In this document: positions 20,921 to 30,200 of the stretch, in pieces
How the letters are laid out: each line of letters starts with the position of its first letter
How positions within the stretch are numbered: position 1 is the stretch's first letter
Assembly (NCBI GenBank): GCA_949935895.1
Contig: CATLGL010000002.1
Span: forward strand, 1 to 30,382
Length of the DNA stretch: 30,382 nucleotides
Direction of reading: 5' to 3'
From: an uncultured Clostridia bacterium
GTDB taxonomy: Bacteria > Bacillota > Clostridia > TANB77 > CAG-508
Made by a program: the position numbers and the translations under genes
The notes under the pieces: model-generated
What the model was told of the DNA's origin: nothing
Databases searched by the model: none
What the model saw: the letters and a program-made list of their open reading frames with translations, nothing else

Positions 20921-20953
20921 ATAATCCCTCCTAATAATATTATTTCTTGTCAC

Positions 20954-20982
20954 ATTCTATCATGTTCCGTAGGCTTTTGCAA
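20954..20982 (-). promoter_or_regulatory. Promoter of the pyr operon
   Basis: On the minus strand, -35 TTGCAA (20977-20982), a 17-base spacer and -10 TAGAAT (20954-20959), about 27 bases before the start. The leader is too short for a PyrR-type attenuator. Confidence 0.6.
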
Positions 20983-21106
20983 TATTTTTGTCTAATTTTT
21001 TTATAACATGAAAATTGCAATATTATTCTTTTTAAATCAATCTATTGATTTTTGTCTTATTCTGTATTATATTGCAAATATTGTTTCTAAATTATTTAGA
21101 AACAAT
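20977..21106. repeat. Repeated TTGCAATATT and two palindromes in the pyrC-dacA gap
   Basis: TTGCAATATT occurs at 20977-20986 (overlapping the pyrC -35) and 21015-21024, and TTGCAAATATT at 21072-21082. A palindrome AAATCAAT-CT-ATTGATTT lies at 21034-21051. A second has 13-base arms around one base at 21080-21106 (ATTGTTTCTAAAT and its complement). The 442-base gap between pyrC and dacA holds no long gene. These elements could be regulator sites, but no known operator is recognised. Confidence 0.45.
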
Positions 21107-21181
21107 AGATGGGGTCATTTCATAAAATATGACAAAAATATAATATTTCGTGAAATTACCTTGCACAATAGATAACATTTG

Positions 21182-21211
21182 TTGACACGTATCATTATAA
21201 TTTAGTATACA
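21182..21211 (+). promoter_or_regulatory. Promoter upstream of dacA
   Basis: -35 TTGACA (21182-21187), an 18-base spacer and -10 TATACA (21206-21211). The transcript would have a leader of about 145 bases containing a possible 24-codon reading frame and a hairpin. Confidence 0.55.
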
Positions 21212-21224
21212 AGAAGAATGCTAT

Positions 21225-21299
21225 TTGAAAAGTTATTCCCCAAAAGAAATTATAAAGCTTCTTAATGCTCTAAAAGAATGTCTTCAATTGAATAAATAA
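21225..21299 (+). CDS. Possible 24-aa leader peptide
   Basis: A TTG-initiated frame of 24 codons (starts LKSYSPKEIIKLLNALKE) ends at TAA 21297-21299. An AAGAAG purine run lies eight bases upstream. The first half resembles the start of HicA-type toxins (SYS-x-E-x-x-KLL), but it is far too short to be one. It may be a leader peptide, a remnant or chance. Confidence 0.2.
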   Translation: MKSYSPKEIIKLLNALKECLQLNK

Positions 21300-21315
21300 T
21301 TTTATATTCTATTTT

Positions 21316-21357
21316 ACCTCCATAAAGCATATGGTTTAATAAGCTTTTTATGGAGGT
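21316..21357 (+). promoter_or_regulatory. Hairpin that buries the dacA ribosome binding site
   Basis: ACCTCCATAAA (21316-21326) pairs with TTTATGGAGGT (21347-21357), with two further G-C pairs beyond a small bulge. GGAGG (21352-21356), the only ribosome binding site for the ATG at 21363, is entirely in the stem, and TTTTTT follows. The same element therefore looks like both a terminator and a translation-blocking hairpin. Confidence 0.65.
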
Positions 21358-21362
21358 TTTTT

Positions 21363-22599
21363 ATGAATATATATCGAATACTTTCTAAAATTATTTTACT
21401 TATTTTCGTGATTACACTTTTTGCACCTATTGTTTCATCTGCTAGTGATGATGTATTTGTTTGGTCTTATGATGATACCACATCTATTGTTAATGCTAAT
21501 CTTAATCAAACATCTTCTGAATCGAATTTACTTAATTTAGAATGTGGTGGTGCTGTTTTGATTGAGCAAAATACAGGGCAAGTATTATATGACCATCATA
21601 TGCATGAGAAATTAAGACCTGCTAGTGTTACTAAGGTTATGACTATTTTACTAATCATGGAAGCTTTGGATAGTCGGAAAAATTACTTTAGATACCCCAA
21701 TTCCTTGTAGTGAAAAAGCAAGAGATATGGGAGGTTCTCAAATTTGGCTAGATACTCGTGAAACATTAACCGTTCATGAAATGTTAAAGGCAATTTGCGT
21801 AGTTTCTGCAAATGACTGTACAGTTGCTATGGCAGAATATTTAGCAGGCTCTGAAGAAGGTTTTGTTATTCAAATGAATAACAAGGCTCGTATGCTCGGA
21901 ATGAATGATACAACTTTTAAAAATTGCCATGGTATTGATGAAGATGGACATGTGACCTCTGCTTATGATATTAGCTTAATGTCTCGTGAATTATTAGTAA
22001 ATCATCCTAATATTACAAATTACACTACCATTTGGATGGATAGTTTACGTGATGGAAAATCTTCTTTGGTTAATACCAACAAGTTGATTCGTAATTACAA
22101 GGGTGCTACTGGTTTAAAAACAGGGTCTACTTCTGTTGCTTTATATAATTTATCTGCTAGTGCTACTCGTGATAATTTGTCTTTAATTGCTGTTGTTTTA
22201 AAGGCTCCTAATACAAAGGTTCGTTTTTCTGAGGCACAAAAATTATTAGATTATGGATTTAGCAATTACTCTTATAGTGAGTTTGGAAAAAAAGATGAAG
22301 TTGTAAAATCACTTACGGTTACAAAGGGAACTCTTTCTAATGTGGCTGCTATTTTGGAAAACTCCACTGGTGCTTTGGTTAAAAAGGGAGAAGAAAAAAA
22401 CTTGGTACAACAAGTTAATTTAGAAGAAACTGTGCAGGCTCCTATTAAAAAAGGGCAAGTATTAGGTGATGTTACTTATTCTTTAAATGGTGAAGTAATT
22501 GGTCGTTCTAATATTGTTGCACAAAAAGATGTATCTCAAATCTCTTTGTGGAGTATGACTGGCTTCTTGTTTCAGACTTGGTATCAGTTAATTCGATAG
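21363..22599 (+). CDS. D-alanyl-D-alanine carboxypeptidase (DacF/DacA-like), one CGG +1 shift
   Basis: Reconstituted 411-aa exported penicillin-binding carboxypeptidase that trims peptidoglycan stem peptides. A signal peptide covers about residues 1-28 (hydrophobic run then SSASD). Catalytic motifs are Ser88-x-x-Lys91 (ASVTK), Ser148-Ala-Asn150 and Lys252-Thr-Gly254. The CGG (21675-21677, codon 105) separates the first motif from the other two: ALDS-GKITLDTPIPCSEKA is restored by skipping the C, while frame 0 ends after eleven codons. A C-terminal beta domain follows. ATG CTC GGA ATG later in the gene contains CGGA out of phase and is read normally. Expression probably depends on opening the hairpin over its ribosome binding site. 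Confidence 0.92.
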
Positions 22600-22613
22600 C
22601 TACTATTCACACC

Positions 22614-22668
22614 TTATCCACAAAAGTTATCCACATATGTGTATAACTTTGTGGATTTCTTTTTTCCC
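22614..22668 (+). terminator. Terminator of dacA built from DnaA-box-like repeats
   Basis: ATCCACAAAAGTTAT (22616-22630) pairs with ATAACTTTGTGGAT (22643-22656) with one bulged A, then TTTCTTTTTT. TTATCCACA occurs at 22614-22622 and 22627-22635, and TGTGTATAA (reverse complement TTATACACA) at 22638-22646, three matches to the DnaA box TTATNCACA. Confidence 0.7.
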
Positions 22669-22678
22669 TTACAAAAGT

Positions 22679-22714
22679 ATATAGGGAAACAATCTTTTCA
22701 TCGTTTCCCTATAT
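22679..22714. terminator. Hairpin at the end of the penicillin-binding protein gene
   Basis: A perfect 12-bp stem, ATATAGGGAAAC (22679-22690) with GTTTCCCTATAT (22703-22714), six bases past the minus-strand stop at 22721. It lies between two convergent genes. Confidence 0.6.
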
Positions 22715-22720
22715 GTTTAT

Positions 22721-24752
22721 TTATTGAAACACTGCTTTAATTTTTGGTAATAGATAATGGCTTCCTCCTCTACCTTTTACATCTTCTACCATACTAATCA
22801 CTAATAAAGGATTATTGGCATCATCGATAAAAGCATTAAACCATCCAATTTCTGTTCCGTTTTCGTCTTGTTTTGATGTTTTAATTTCTGCTGTTCCCGT
22901 TTTTCCTCCTATAGTTTTTCCAGAAATTTTTGCACTATGCGCTGTTCCCTTCTCATTTTCAACAACTTGTATTAAAGCTTCCTTTATAATATCTGCTGCT
23001 TCCTTTGAAAATACTCCCTGTTTTAAATATTCTACTGGTTTATTATCTTGTTTTTCTAAATATGGTTTTACCATATTTCCTTCATTTAAGAAGGCAGAAT
23101 ATACTGATGCCATATGAATTGGATTTACTAGTACTTGACCTTGTCCATAACCAGTATTTGCAAGTTGTCCTTCTGATGATATTTTACCATTTTGGCCATA
23201 GGTTGAGTTTGAAACATTTTGCCCTAATTCTAAATCTTGACCAAACCCAATATTGGTTAATTGCTCTTCCATTTTACTATTACCTACTTTTAATGCTACC
23301 TTTGCAAAATAAATATTATCTGAATTGATTAATGCATTTTTTAAATCTACTTGGTTTCCATATTCTTTTAATGTTGTAATATAAAAATCTCCCCAACTAG
23401 AGTCTTTTTGCCACTTTGTTCCGACTTTTTCCAAAGTTTTCGTTTGGATCTAATACTCCACTTGTTATTGCAATTGCCCCAATTATTGGTTTAAAAGATG
23501 AGCCTGGTGCCCATGTTTGTTTATAACGATTATATAATGGCTTTGCTTGATTATTATTTAATTGATTCCATTTTGTTGTAGTAATTCCCATCGAAAAATC
23601 ATTTGAATTAAATGTTGGTGTACTAATTAATGCTAATATTTCCCCTGTTTTATAATTCATCATAACACAACAGCTTTTATCTTGTTTGAATTGATTATAT
23701 AACTTCTGTTGTAAAGCTACATCTATTGTTAAGGTAACATCTTGTCCGTTCTCCACACCTGGCTTTGTTAAGGTTTGTTTCGTATTTCCTTCTTGATCTA
23801 CTATTACAATTTCGCAACTATTCTTCGCTCTTAATACTTCTTCATAATCTTTTTCAATTCCTGTTTTTCCAATTACACTAGTTGAAGTATAACCTTTTTG
23901 TGATAATTGTTCTAATTCCTCCTTACTAATGTTTTGGGTATATCCTAATAGATGTGATGTTACTTCTCCATATGGGTACACTCTTTCTTTGGTATCAGTA
24001 ATTTTAATTCCTTTAATTGCTAAAAGTTGATTTTTTAATGTTTGATTTGTTTTTTCTATGGTTTGAATTGGTACAAATGTATCTTGTTTTACCCAACTTG
24101 CATTTAGGTTTTGTTTGATTTTTTCTTCTGTTGTTTCTAATAAGTTAGCTATGGTTTTAATATCTTGTTGTTTGGTTTGTTCATTCATTTTTCCTGGAAC
24201 AATTCCAACAGAAGCGGCTGTTCCTTCTCCTGCTAATAGTATTCCATTTCTATCATAAATATTTCCTCTTTTTCCTTGGGAAGTTTTTACTCTTACTTTA
24301 TCGTTTTTGGCAAGCTTTGGAAAAATATCTTTTGAGGTCCATACAATTTTATTTTTCTTTTCTTCTTCCTCCATTGTCATGGTATTATCAAATTCTAATT
24401 TTCCTCCTGCGGTATCTAAACAAATATGGTAGTTTACAGTTGTCTCCTCCTTTTTTTGTTGGAGGTTTGTTACCTCTATGGTAATATTCCCCGTTTGAAT
24501 ACCTTCATAAATATTTTGATTTCTTGTAATGAAGTCATCTTTTGTATGTGTATCTTTACTATTTTGTGAAAGCATGTCATACATCGCTTCATAATTTTTT
24601 TGCTCAACATAGGCAAAATATTGTTTTAGTGTATCCTCTGGTTTTTCTACTTTTTTGTTAAATACTAGTATGGCTCCTATTATCAATACGATTATCATAA
24701 TTAGTATGGCTAGTAAAAGTATGGCTCTTTTTTGTTTCTGTTTCTTTTTCAT
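22721..24752 (-). CDS. Class B penicillin-binding protein (transpeptidase), one CGG +1 shift
   Basis: Reconstituted 676-aa peptidoglycan transpeptidase. A Lys/Arg-rich start and one membrane anchor (about residues 11-31) are followed by an NTF2-like domain (about 35-145, MecA N-terminal type), a dimerisation region, and the catalytic domain with Ser418-x-x-Lys421 (GSSFK), Ser477-Asp-Asn479 and Lys617-Thr-Gly619. The CGG (plus-strand CCG 23421-23423, codon 444) lies between the first and second motifs: NFGKS-GTKWQKDSSWGDF. Frame 0 would give a protein with the nucleophile but no SxN or KTG box. Four other CGG triplets (two AAC GGA, ACG GGA, ACG GGG) are out of phase and are read normally. GGAGGG precedes the ATG. 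Confidence 0.92.
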
Positions 24753-24843
24753 ATTTGCCCTCCTTTTTTTCTTATTTTACTCTTTTTATTTTTCTTTTAC
24801 AAGATTTTTTTGTTTTTTCACAAGAGAATTTTATTTCTCTTTA

Positions 24844-24872
24844 TTGACATTATTCGTTTTTTATTTTATCAT
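24844..24872 (+). promoter_or_regulatory. Promoter of the pyrE-like gene
   Basis: -35 TTGACA (24844-24849), a 17-base spacer and -10 TATCAT (24867-24872), about 30 bases before the ATG. It overlaps the 151-base divergent region shared with the penicillin-binding protein gene. Confidence 0.65.
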
Positions 24873-24903
24873 AATGAAAGATATTTTAGGAGGTCTTATA
24901 AAT

Positions 24904-25759
24904 ATGAATAATTTAAAATCACATTTATTTGAAACAAATGCTGTTAAAGTATGCCATGGGGATAAACCTTTTTGGTTAACTTCTGGAAAAATTAGTGCTT
25001 ATTTTATTAACACACACTTTGTTTATCGGTAGTGAGGAAGAAGCTACTAATTTATTAAGCTTCATTGATGAAAATATGAAGGATGCTATAAGCCTTCCAA
25101 AAAAGTTACTTGATAGAGTTAAATTACAATATGAAGCAAATACCATTTATCATCATGTGATTGATGAAATGTTAGAATTTATTAAACAAAATATTGATAT
25201 TAATGAAATTGACTATATTTCTGGTGGAGAAAGAAGAGATTGGTTTTTCTCAATTATTCTTTCCTATTTATTAGAAAAACCACATATTACTATTTTTAAA
25301 AATTTATCAACTTATGTCAGTGATGAAAAAATGGAAAATACAAGAGAAATTTCATCAATTGCTGGAAAAAAAGTACTTCATGTAACTGACCTAATTACTG
25401 TTGCTTCTAGTTTCATTCGTGCTTGGATTCCTGCTATTCAAAACTTAGGAGGAGAACTTATTTGGTCATTATCTGTTGTTGATAGAAGGCAAGGTGGAAA
25501 ACAAAGATTAGAAGATTTAGGAATTCATTCTTATAGTCTTGTATCAATTGATGAAGCTTTATTTAAAGATGCTTTTGAAAAAGGTATTATTGATAAATTA
25601 CAATTTGATTTAGTATGTGACTTTATAAACGATCCAGATGGAAGTATGGAAAAGTTTGTAAAGGAGCATCCTGACTTTATTGAAAAGTCTTTACAGGAGG
25701 ATGCTAAAACAGCAAGTCGCGCTCAATTATGTATTGATAACCATTTTTATGGATTATAA
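24904..25759 (+). CDS. pyrE: Orotate phosphoribosyltransferase-like protein, one CGG +1 shift
   Basis: Reconstituted 284-aa phosphoribosyltransferase. AGGAGG lies before the ATG at 24904. The CGG at 25027-25029 (codon 42), followed by TAG in frame 0, lies in FINTHFVY-GSEEEATNLL. The body has SGGERRDWFFS and a PRPP-loop-like segment VTDLITVASSFIRAWIPAIQNLGG. This is longer than the ~200-residue classical PyrE and fits the extended Clostridia form usually annotated as orotate phosphoribosyltransferase. Pyrimidine genes nearby support that role, but the classical PRPP loop is not a perfect match, so the substrate is an inference. The shift itself is clear because only the +1 frame continues. Confidence 0.75.
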
Positions 25760-25840
25760 AAAATGGCTTTGCAATCGGCACAACCTAAGGTAATTTAGCC
25801 TTGTTATTAAGAAAAATCTTTGATTTTTCCTATAGGATAA

Positions 25841-25872
25841 AAAATAAGAGAGATAACTCTCTTATTTTTTTG
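25841..25872. terminator. Bidirectional terminator between the pyrE-like gene and htrA
   Basis: AAAATAAGAGAG (25841-25852) pairs with CTCTCTTATTTT (25857-25868) around a four-base loop, followed by TTTT. It overlaps the last codons of the minus-strand protease gene and has A/T runs on both sides. Confidence 0.8.
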
Positions 25873-27001
25873 TTAAAACAATTTTTACTGGCATAGTAAT
25901 TCCTCTTCTTACTACTTGTAAGGTTATCTCTTCTCCTGGTTTTTTCGAATAGATATAACTTCTTAGTTCTGTCATTTTATTGATTAGTTTGTTATCTATT
26001 TTGGTAACAATGTCGTTTGGTTTTATACCTGCTATATCGGCAGCTCCTCCTGTTACAATATCAATAACATAAATACCATTATCAATTTTAATTGTATTAT
26101 CAATATATGGAATGACTTCTTTATCATAAACATACATTCCAATACTTGCTTCTTCAAATTCTCCTGTTTTTTGATAACTTTCCAAAATCGGTTTTATAAT
26201 ATTAACAGGACTTGCAAAACCTATTCCTTCTGCTGTTGTAATTTTAACAGAATTGATACCAATCACTTCTCCTTTTACATTGATAAGTGGTCCACCACTG
26301 TTTCCTGGATTAATGGTAGCATCGGTTTGAATTAAGTCCTCCATATATGAACTTTTTTCTTCCTCTTCTATTTTTATCGTTCTATTTACTGCACTAATGA
26401 TTCCACTTGTTACTGTTCTTTGAAATTCAAACCCGATTGGGTTTCCTATTGCATATACCATTTCTCCCACTTCTACTGTTTCTGAATCTCCTAATTTCAC
26501 ATATGGTAATCCTATTACATTGATTTTAATAATGGATAAATCTAAATCTGAATCTGACCATACTACATTTGCTGTATAGGTTTTACCATTTTCTAATGTA
26601 ACATAGCAAGTATTATATTTTGAGCCAGATACATGTTCATTTGTTAAAATATATCCATTTTCAGAAACAATCATTCCTGTTCCTAATCCTAACTTTGTAC
26701 TCCCATCTTTTAAAAACACCGAACTTCCATTATCCCTTAATTTTGAAATTCCCACTACACAACTAGAAACCTCTTGTATCATTTGTGTTACTGTTTTATT
26801 TTCCTCTTGGGCTTCTTTTAATGTAACAGATGTTTTTTTTGCATCATACTGCCCTGCCTGAGGAGTACTAATGTCAATATTGATGTACCAATTAAATAAA
26901 TAGAAACCTGTCATGGTAATAAAAAAGAGAAAACTCATAGTAACAACTGCAACACTTAAATTTTTTTTCATATCGGATTTTCTTTTTTTTCTATTGTACA
27001 C
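25862..27001 (-). CDS. HtrA/DegP-like membrane-anchored serine protease
   Basis: Intact trypsin-fold protease with a C-terminal PDZ domain, about 379 aa. The start is taken as GTG at 27001, with GAAGG nine bases upstream; a GTG at 27013 would overlap that site. One membrane segment lies at about residues 15-40 (VAVVTMSFLFFITMTGFYLF). With that start the catalytic triad is His123 (TNEHVSG), Asp154 (DLDLSIIK) and Ser235 (GNSGGPL). The PDZ domain occupies about 285-379. It probably acts outside the membrane in protein quality control. CGG triplets in ATC GGG and TCG GTG are out of phase and are read normally. No partner gene is adjacent. Confidence 0.9.
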   Translation of the reverse strand: MYNRKKRKSDMKKNLSVAVVTMSFLFFITMTGFYLFNWYINIDISTPQAGQYDAKKTSVTLKEAQEENKTVTQMIQEVSSCVVGISKLRDNGSSVFLKDGSTKLGLGTGMIVSENGYILTNEHVSGSKYNTCYVTLENGKTYTANVVWSDSDLDLSIIKINVIGLPYVKLGDSETVEVGEMVYAIGNPIGFEFQRTVTSGIISAVNRTIKIEEEEKSSYMEDLIQTDATINPGNSGGPLINVKGEVIGINSVKITTAEGIGFASPVNIIKPILESYQKTGEFEEASIGMYVYDKEVIPYIDNTIKIDNGIYVIDIVTGGAADIAGIKPNDIVTKIDNKLINKMTELRSYIYSKKPGEEITLQVVRRGITMPVKIVLTKK

Positions 27002-27184
27002 TCTAAAAAACACCTTCTTATCTAGTTTTATATAGTCTTTCCATTTTTAAAATATTTTAATCAGTTCACAAGATTTTTTCTTACGACCGATTTCGACTTT
27101 TTTCCGTATGCCTCGGTTATTTATTACACTCATGTTACAATCATGTGTAGTTTTGATGACATCTTTAAAAAGTATTTTATTTTT

Positions 27185-27213
27185 TTGTATTTAACTATAT
27201 AATTTATTAGAAT
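27185..27213 (+). promoter_or_regulatory. Possible promoter of the peptide synthetase
   Basis: -35 TTGTAT (27185-27190), a 17-base spacer and -10 TAGAAT (27208-27213). A second TATAAT at 27198-27203 lacks a good -35. The leader is about 45 bases. Confidence 0.4.
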
Positions 27214-27264
27214 TATAAGGGATTTTAGTCCTTTATGGGATGTAGAAATGTAAGGGTGAAATTT

Positions 27265-30200
27265 ATGGGTGAAAAATTATATGATTTAACAGCTCCTCAA
27301 CAGTCAATATTATTAACAGAGCAATACTTCAAAGGTGCTAATATTAACCACATTTGTGGGTCTGCTTTTATTCATGAAACTATTGATTTTGGCATATTAA
27401 AAAAAGCAGTAAATCTTTTGGTACAGTACAATGATAGTCTTCGTATTCGATTATACAATGAAAACAATGAAATTAAACAATATGTTGATCAATATACTCC
27501 TTTTGAAGTTAATATTGTTGATGTTAACTCTCAAGAGGATGTTGCTAATATAGAAAAAAATCTTATGGAGCATGTTTTTGATATTTATTCAAACATGTTT
27601 ATTTGTGAACTATTTCGCTTTCCTAATGGAACTGGTGGTTTTAGTGTAAATGTTCATCATTTAGTATCTGATTCTTGGACTCTTGGATTAGTTGCAAGAG
27701 GTATTGTTCATATTTATTCTTGCTTATCTAAAAATGAAGAAATAGATATTAGTGCTATTGCCTCTTATACAGCTTATATCGAATCAGAAGAAAATTATGT
27801 ATCTAGTAATAAATTTATAAAAGACAAAGAATATTGGAATTCTGTTTTTGAGGATATTCCAGAAGCTGTATCCATTCCAAGCAAAGCTGTAAACACAGAT
27901 AATTTTTCTTGTAAGGCAAACCGTATTTTATATAATATTCCTCAAAAAGACATGGACAAGATAAATGTTTTTTGTAAACAAACCAATATTTCTGTTTTTA
28001 ACTTTTTTATGGCTATTTTTTCTATTTATATTAGTAGAGTTTCTAATTCTGAAGATGTTGTAATAGGAACTCCTATTTTAAATCGTACTAATTTCAAAGA
28101 AAAAAATACCATGGGAATGTTTATCAATGTTGTTCCTTGTCGAATGAATTTACAAAACAACTTGAGTTTTCAAGATTTTGTAAGTAATATTGCTAAACAA
28201 TCGTTATCTATGTTACGTCATCAAAAATACTCTTACCAACATATTTTAGAAGATTTAAGACAGAAAAATCCTAATTTACCTAATTTATATAATATTGTTA
28301 TGTCTTATCAAGTTACCAGAGCCAATATAGAGCAAGGTTTATCTTATGATACAAGATGGGCTTTTAATGGTAATTGCGGAGATGACCTTGATATTCATTT
28401 ATTTGATTTAAATGACACTGGTAGTGTTAATATTGCTTATGATTATCGTGTAAATAAGTATGATGATGATGAAATTCGTTCAATTCACGAGCGTATTTTG
28501 CATATGATTCATCAAGTACTTTGTAATGAAATGATTGGTATTCATGATATTGAAATTGTAACTTCTAAAGAAAAATATGAAATTTTGTATGGATTTAATC
28601 ACTTAATTTCTGATTCACTAACCAACCATACAATTATTGAATTGTTTGAAGAACAAGTTCAAAATTCTCCTAACAAAGTAGCCCTTGTTTTTTATGATAA
28701 ACAGTTAACTTATGGTGATTTAAATGAAAAAGCAAATCAACTTGCTAATTATTTACTGACTTATTCTTTGAAAAAAGAAGATGTTGTTGGTATTTTTTTA
28801 GATAAATCTTTAGAAATGATTATCGCAATTTTAGCAATTTTAAAAGTAGGTGCTTGTTATCTTCCTATTGATATTGATTATCCAAAATCTAGAATTGATT
28901 ACATGCTAGATAATTCAAATACAAAGCTAATTTTATCTAGTCATTCAGTTTCTCATTTGCTTGATACTAAAGTTAATATTTTAGCAATTGATTTAGATGA
29001 AGACATTTATCAAACCTCTTCTAAGTCCTTTTCCCCTATTAATACATATTTGCCTTGTGATTTGGCTTATATCATGTATACTTCTGGTTCTACTGGAAAT
29101 CCAAAAGGTGTTATGATTGAACAAAAAAGTATTGTTCGACTTGTAAAAGACACTAATTTTATCTCTTTTAATGATAATGATAGAATTTTGCAAACTGGTT
29201 CTATTGTTTTTGATGCTTGTACTTTTGAAATTTGGGCAGCTTTATTAAATGGACTTGAATTGTATATTATAAAAAAATCTGATTTATTAACTATTTCTGT
29301 TTTTGAAAAATTTTTAAAAAATAATAAAATATCTATTTTATGGCTTACGGCTCCACTTTTTAATCAAATTTGTGAACAAAATCCATCTATCTTTAAAGAT
29401 GTTAGATGTTTACTTACTGGTGGAGATGTTCTGTCTCCTAAACACATCAAGATGGTAAAAGTTTCTAATCCTAGTTTATCTGTCATTAATGGGTATGGTC
29501 CAACAGAAAACACTACTTTTTCTTGTTGTTTTACAGTTGATACTATATACGAACAATCTATTCCTATTGGAAATCCTATTACAAATTCTTCTTGTTATGT
29601 TGTATCTAAATATGGTAATTTACAACCTATTGGTATTCCTGGAGAATTATGGGTTGGTGGACATGGAGTTGCAAGAGGATATTTAAATAACAAAACCTTA
29701 ACAGATAAAGTATTTTTAAATAATGTTTTTGATAATTCTCGTATTTATAAAACAGGAGATTTAGTAAAATGGCTTCCTAATGGTAATATTGAATTTATTG
29801 GTAGAATTGACAATCAAGTTAAAATTAGAGGTTTTAGAGTTGAATTAAATGAAATTAACTCTAAAATATTACAAAATCCAAACATAAAAGAAAGTATTAC
29901 TTTAATTCATACTAATAATAATGACAAATTTATTTGTGCTTATGTTGTTTTTAATACTAACTATGATGTAACCGAACTGAAAAATTATTTAAAACAATCT
30001 TTACCTACTTATATGGTACCTAGTTTTATTATTCCTTTAGATGTTTTACCAATTAACACAAATGGAAAAGTAGATAAAAAGAAATTACCAGAAATTAACT
30101 TTCATACAGAAAATGACAATTTTATAGAACCTTCTACTCCTACAGAGATTGAACTTGCTAACATTTGGAAAAAGCTTTTGAACATTAGTAAAATCAGTTC

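Noticed and set aside
21225..21299. A HicA-type toxin gene upstream of dacA
   Set aside because: Only the first dozen residues resemble HicA. The frame ends after 24 codons and there is no HicB partner.
22614..22656. A chromosomal replication origin
   Set aside because: Only three to four box-like sites, inside a terminator hairpin, with no dnaA, dnaN, rpmH or parAB nearby.
1298..25029. CGG reassigned to another single amino acid without a shift
   Set aside because: Frame 0 after CGG gives no family similarity and usually stops within a few to a few dozen codons; only the +1 frame continues the protein.
4827..25759. Interpreting the split genes as pseudogenes or as a decayed genome
   Set aside because: All breaks are the same CGG event and both halves of every protein keep full conservation. 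There are no other stops, deletions or mixed lesions, and decay would not spare all other positions.
4827..25759. Interpreting the breaks as homopolymer or base-calling insertions
   Set aside because: They do not lie in homopolymers, they always insert the same base in the same codon phase, and identical tetramers in the other phases are unaffected.
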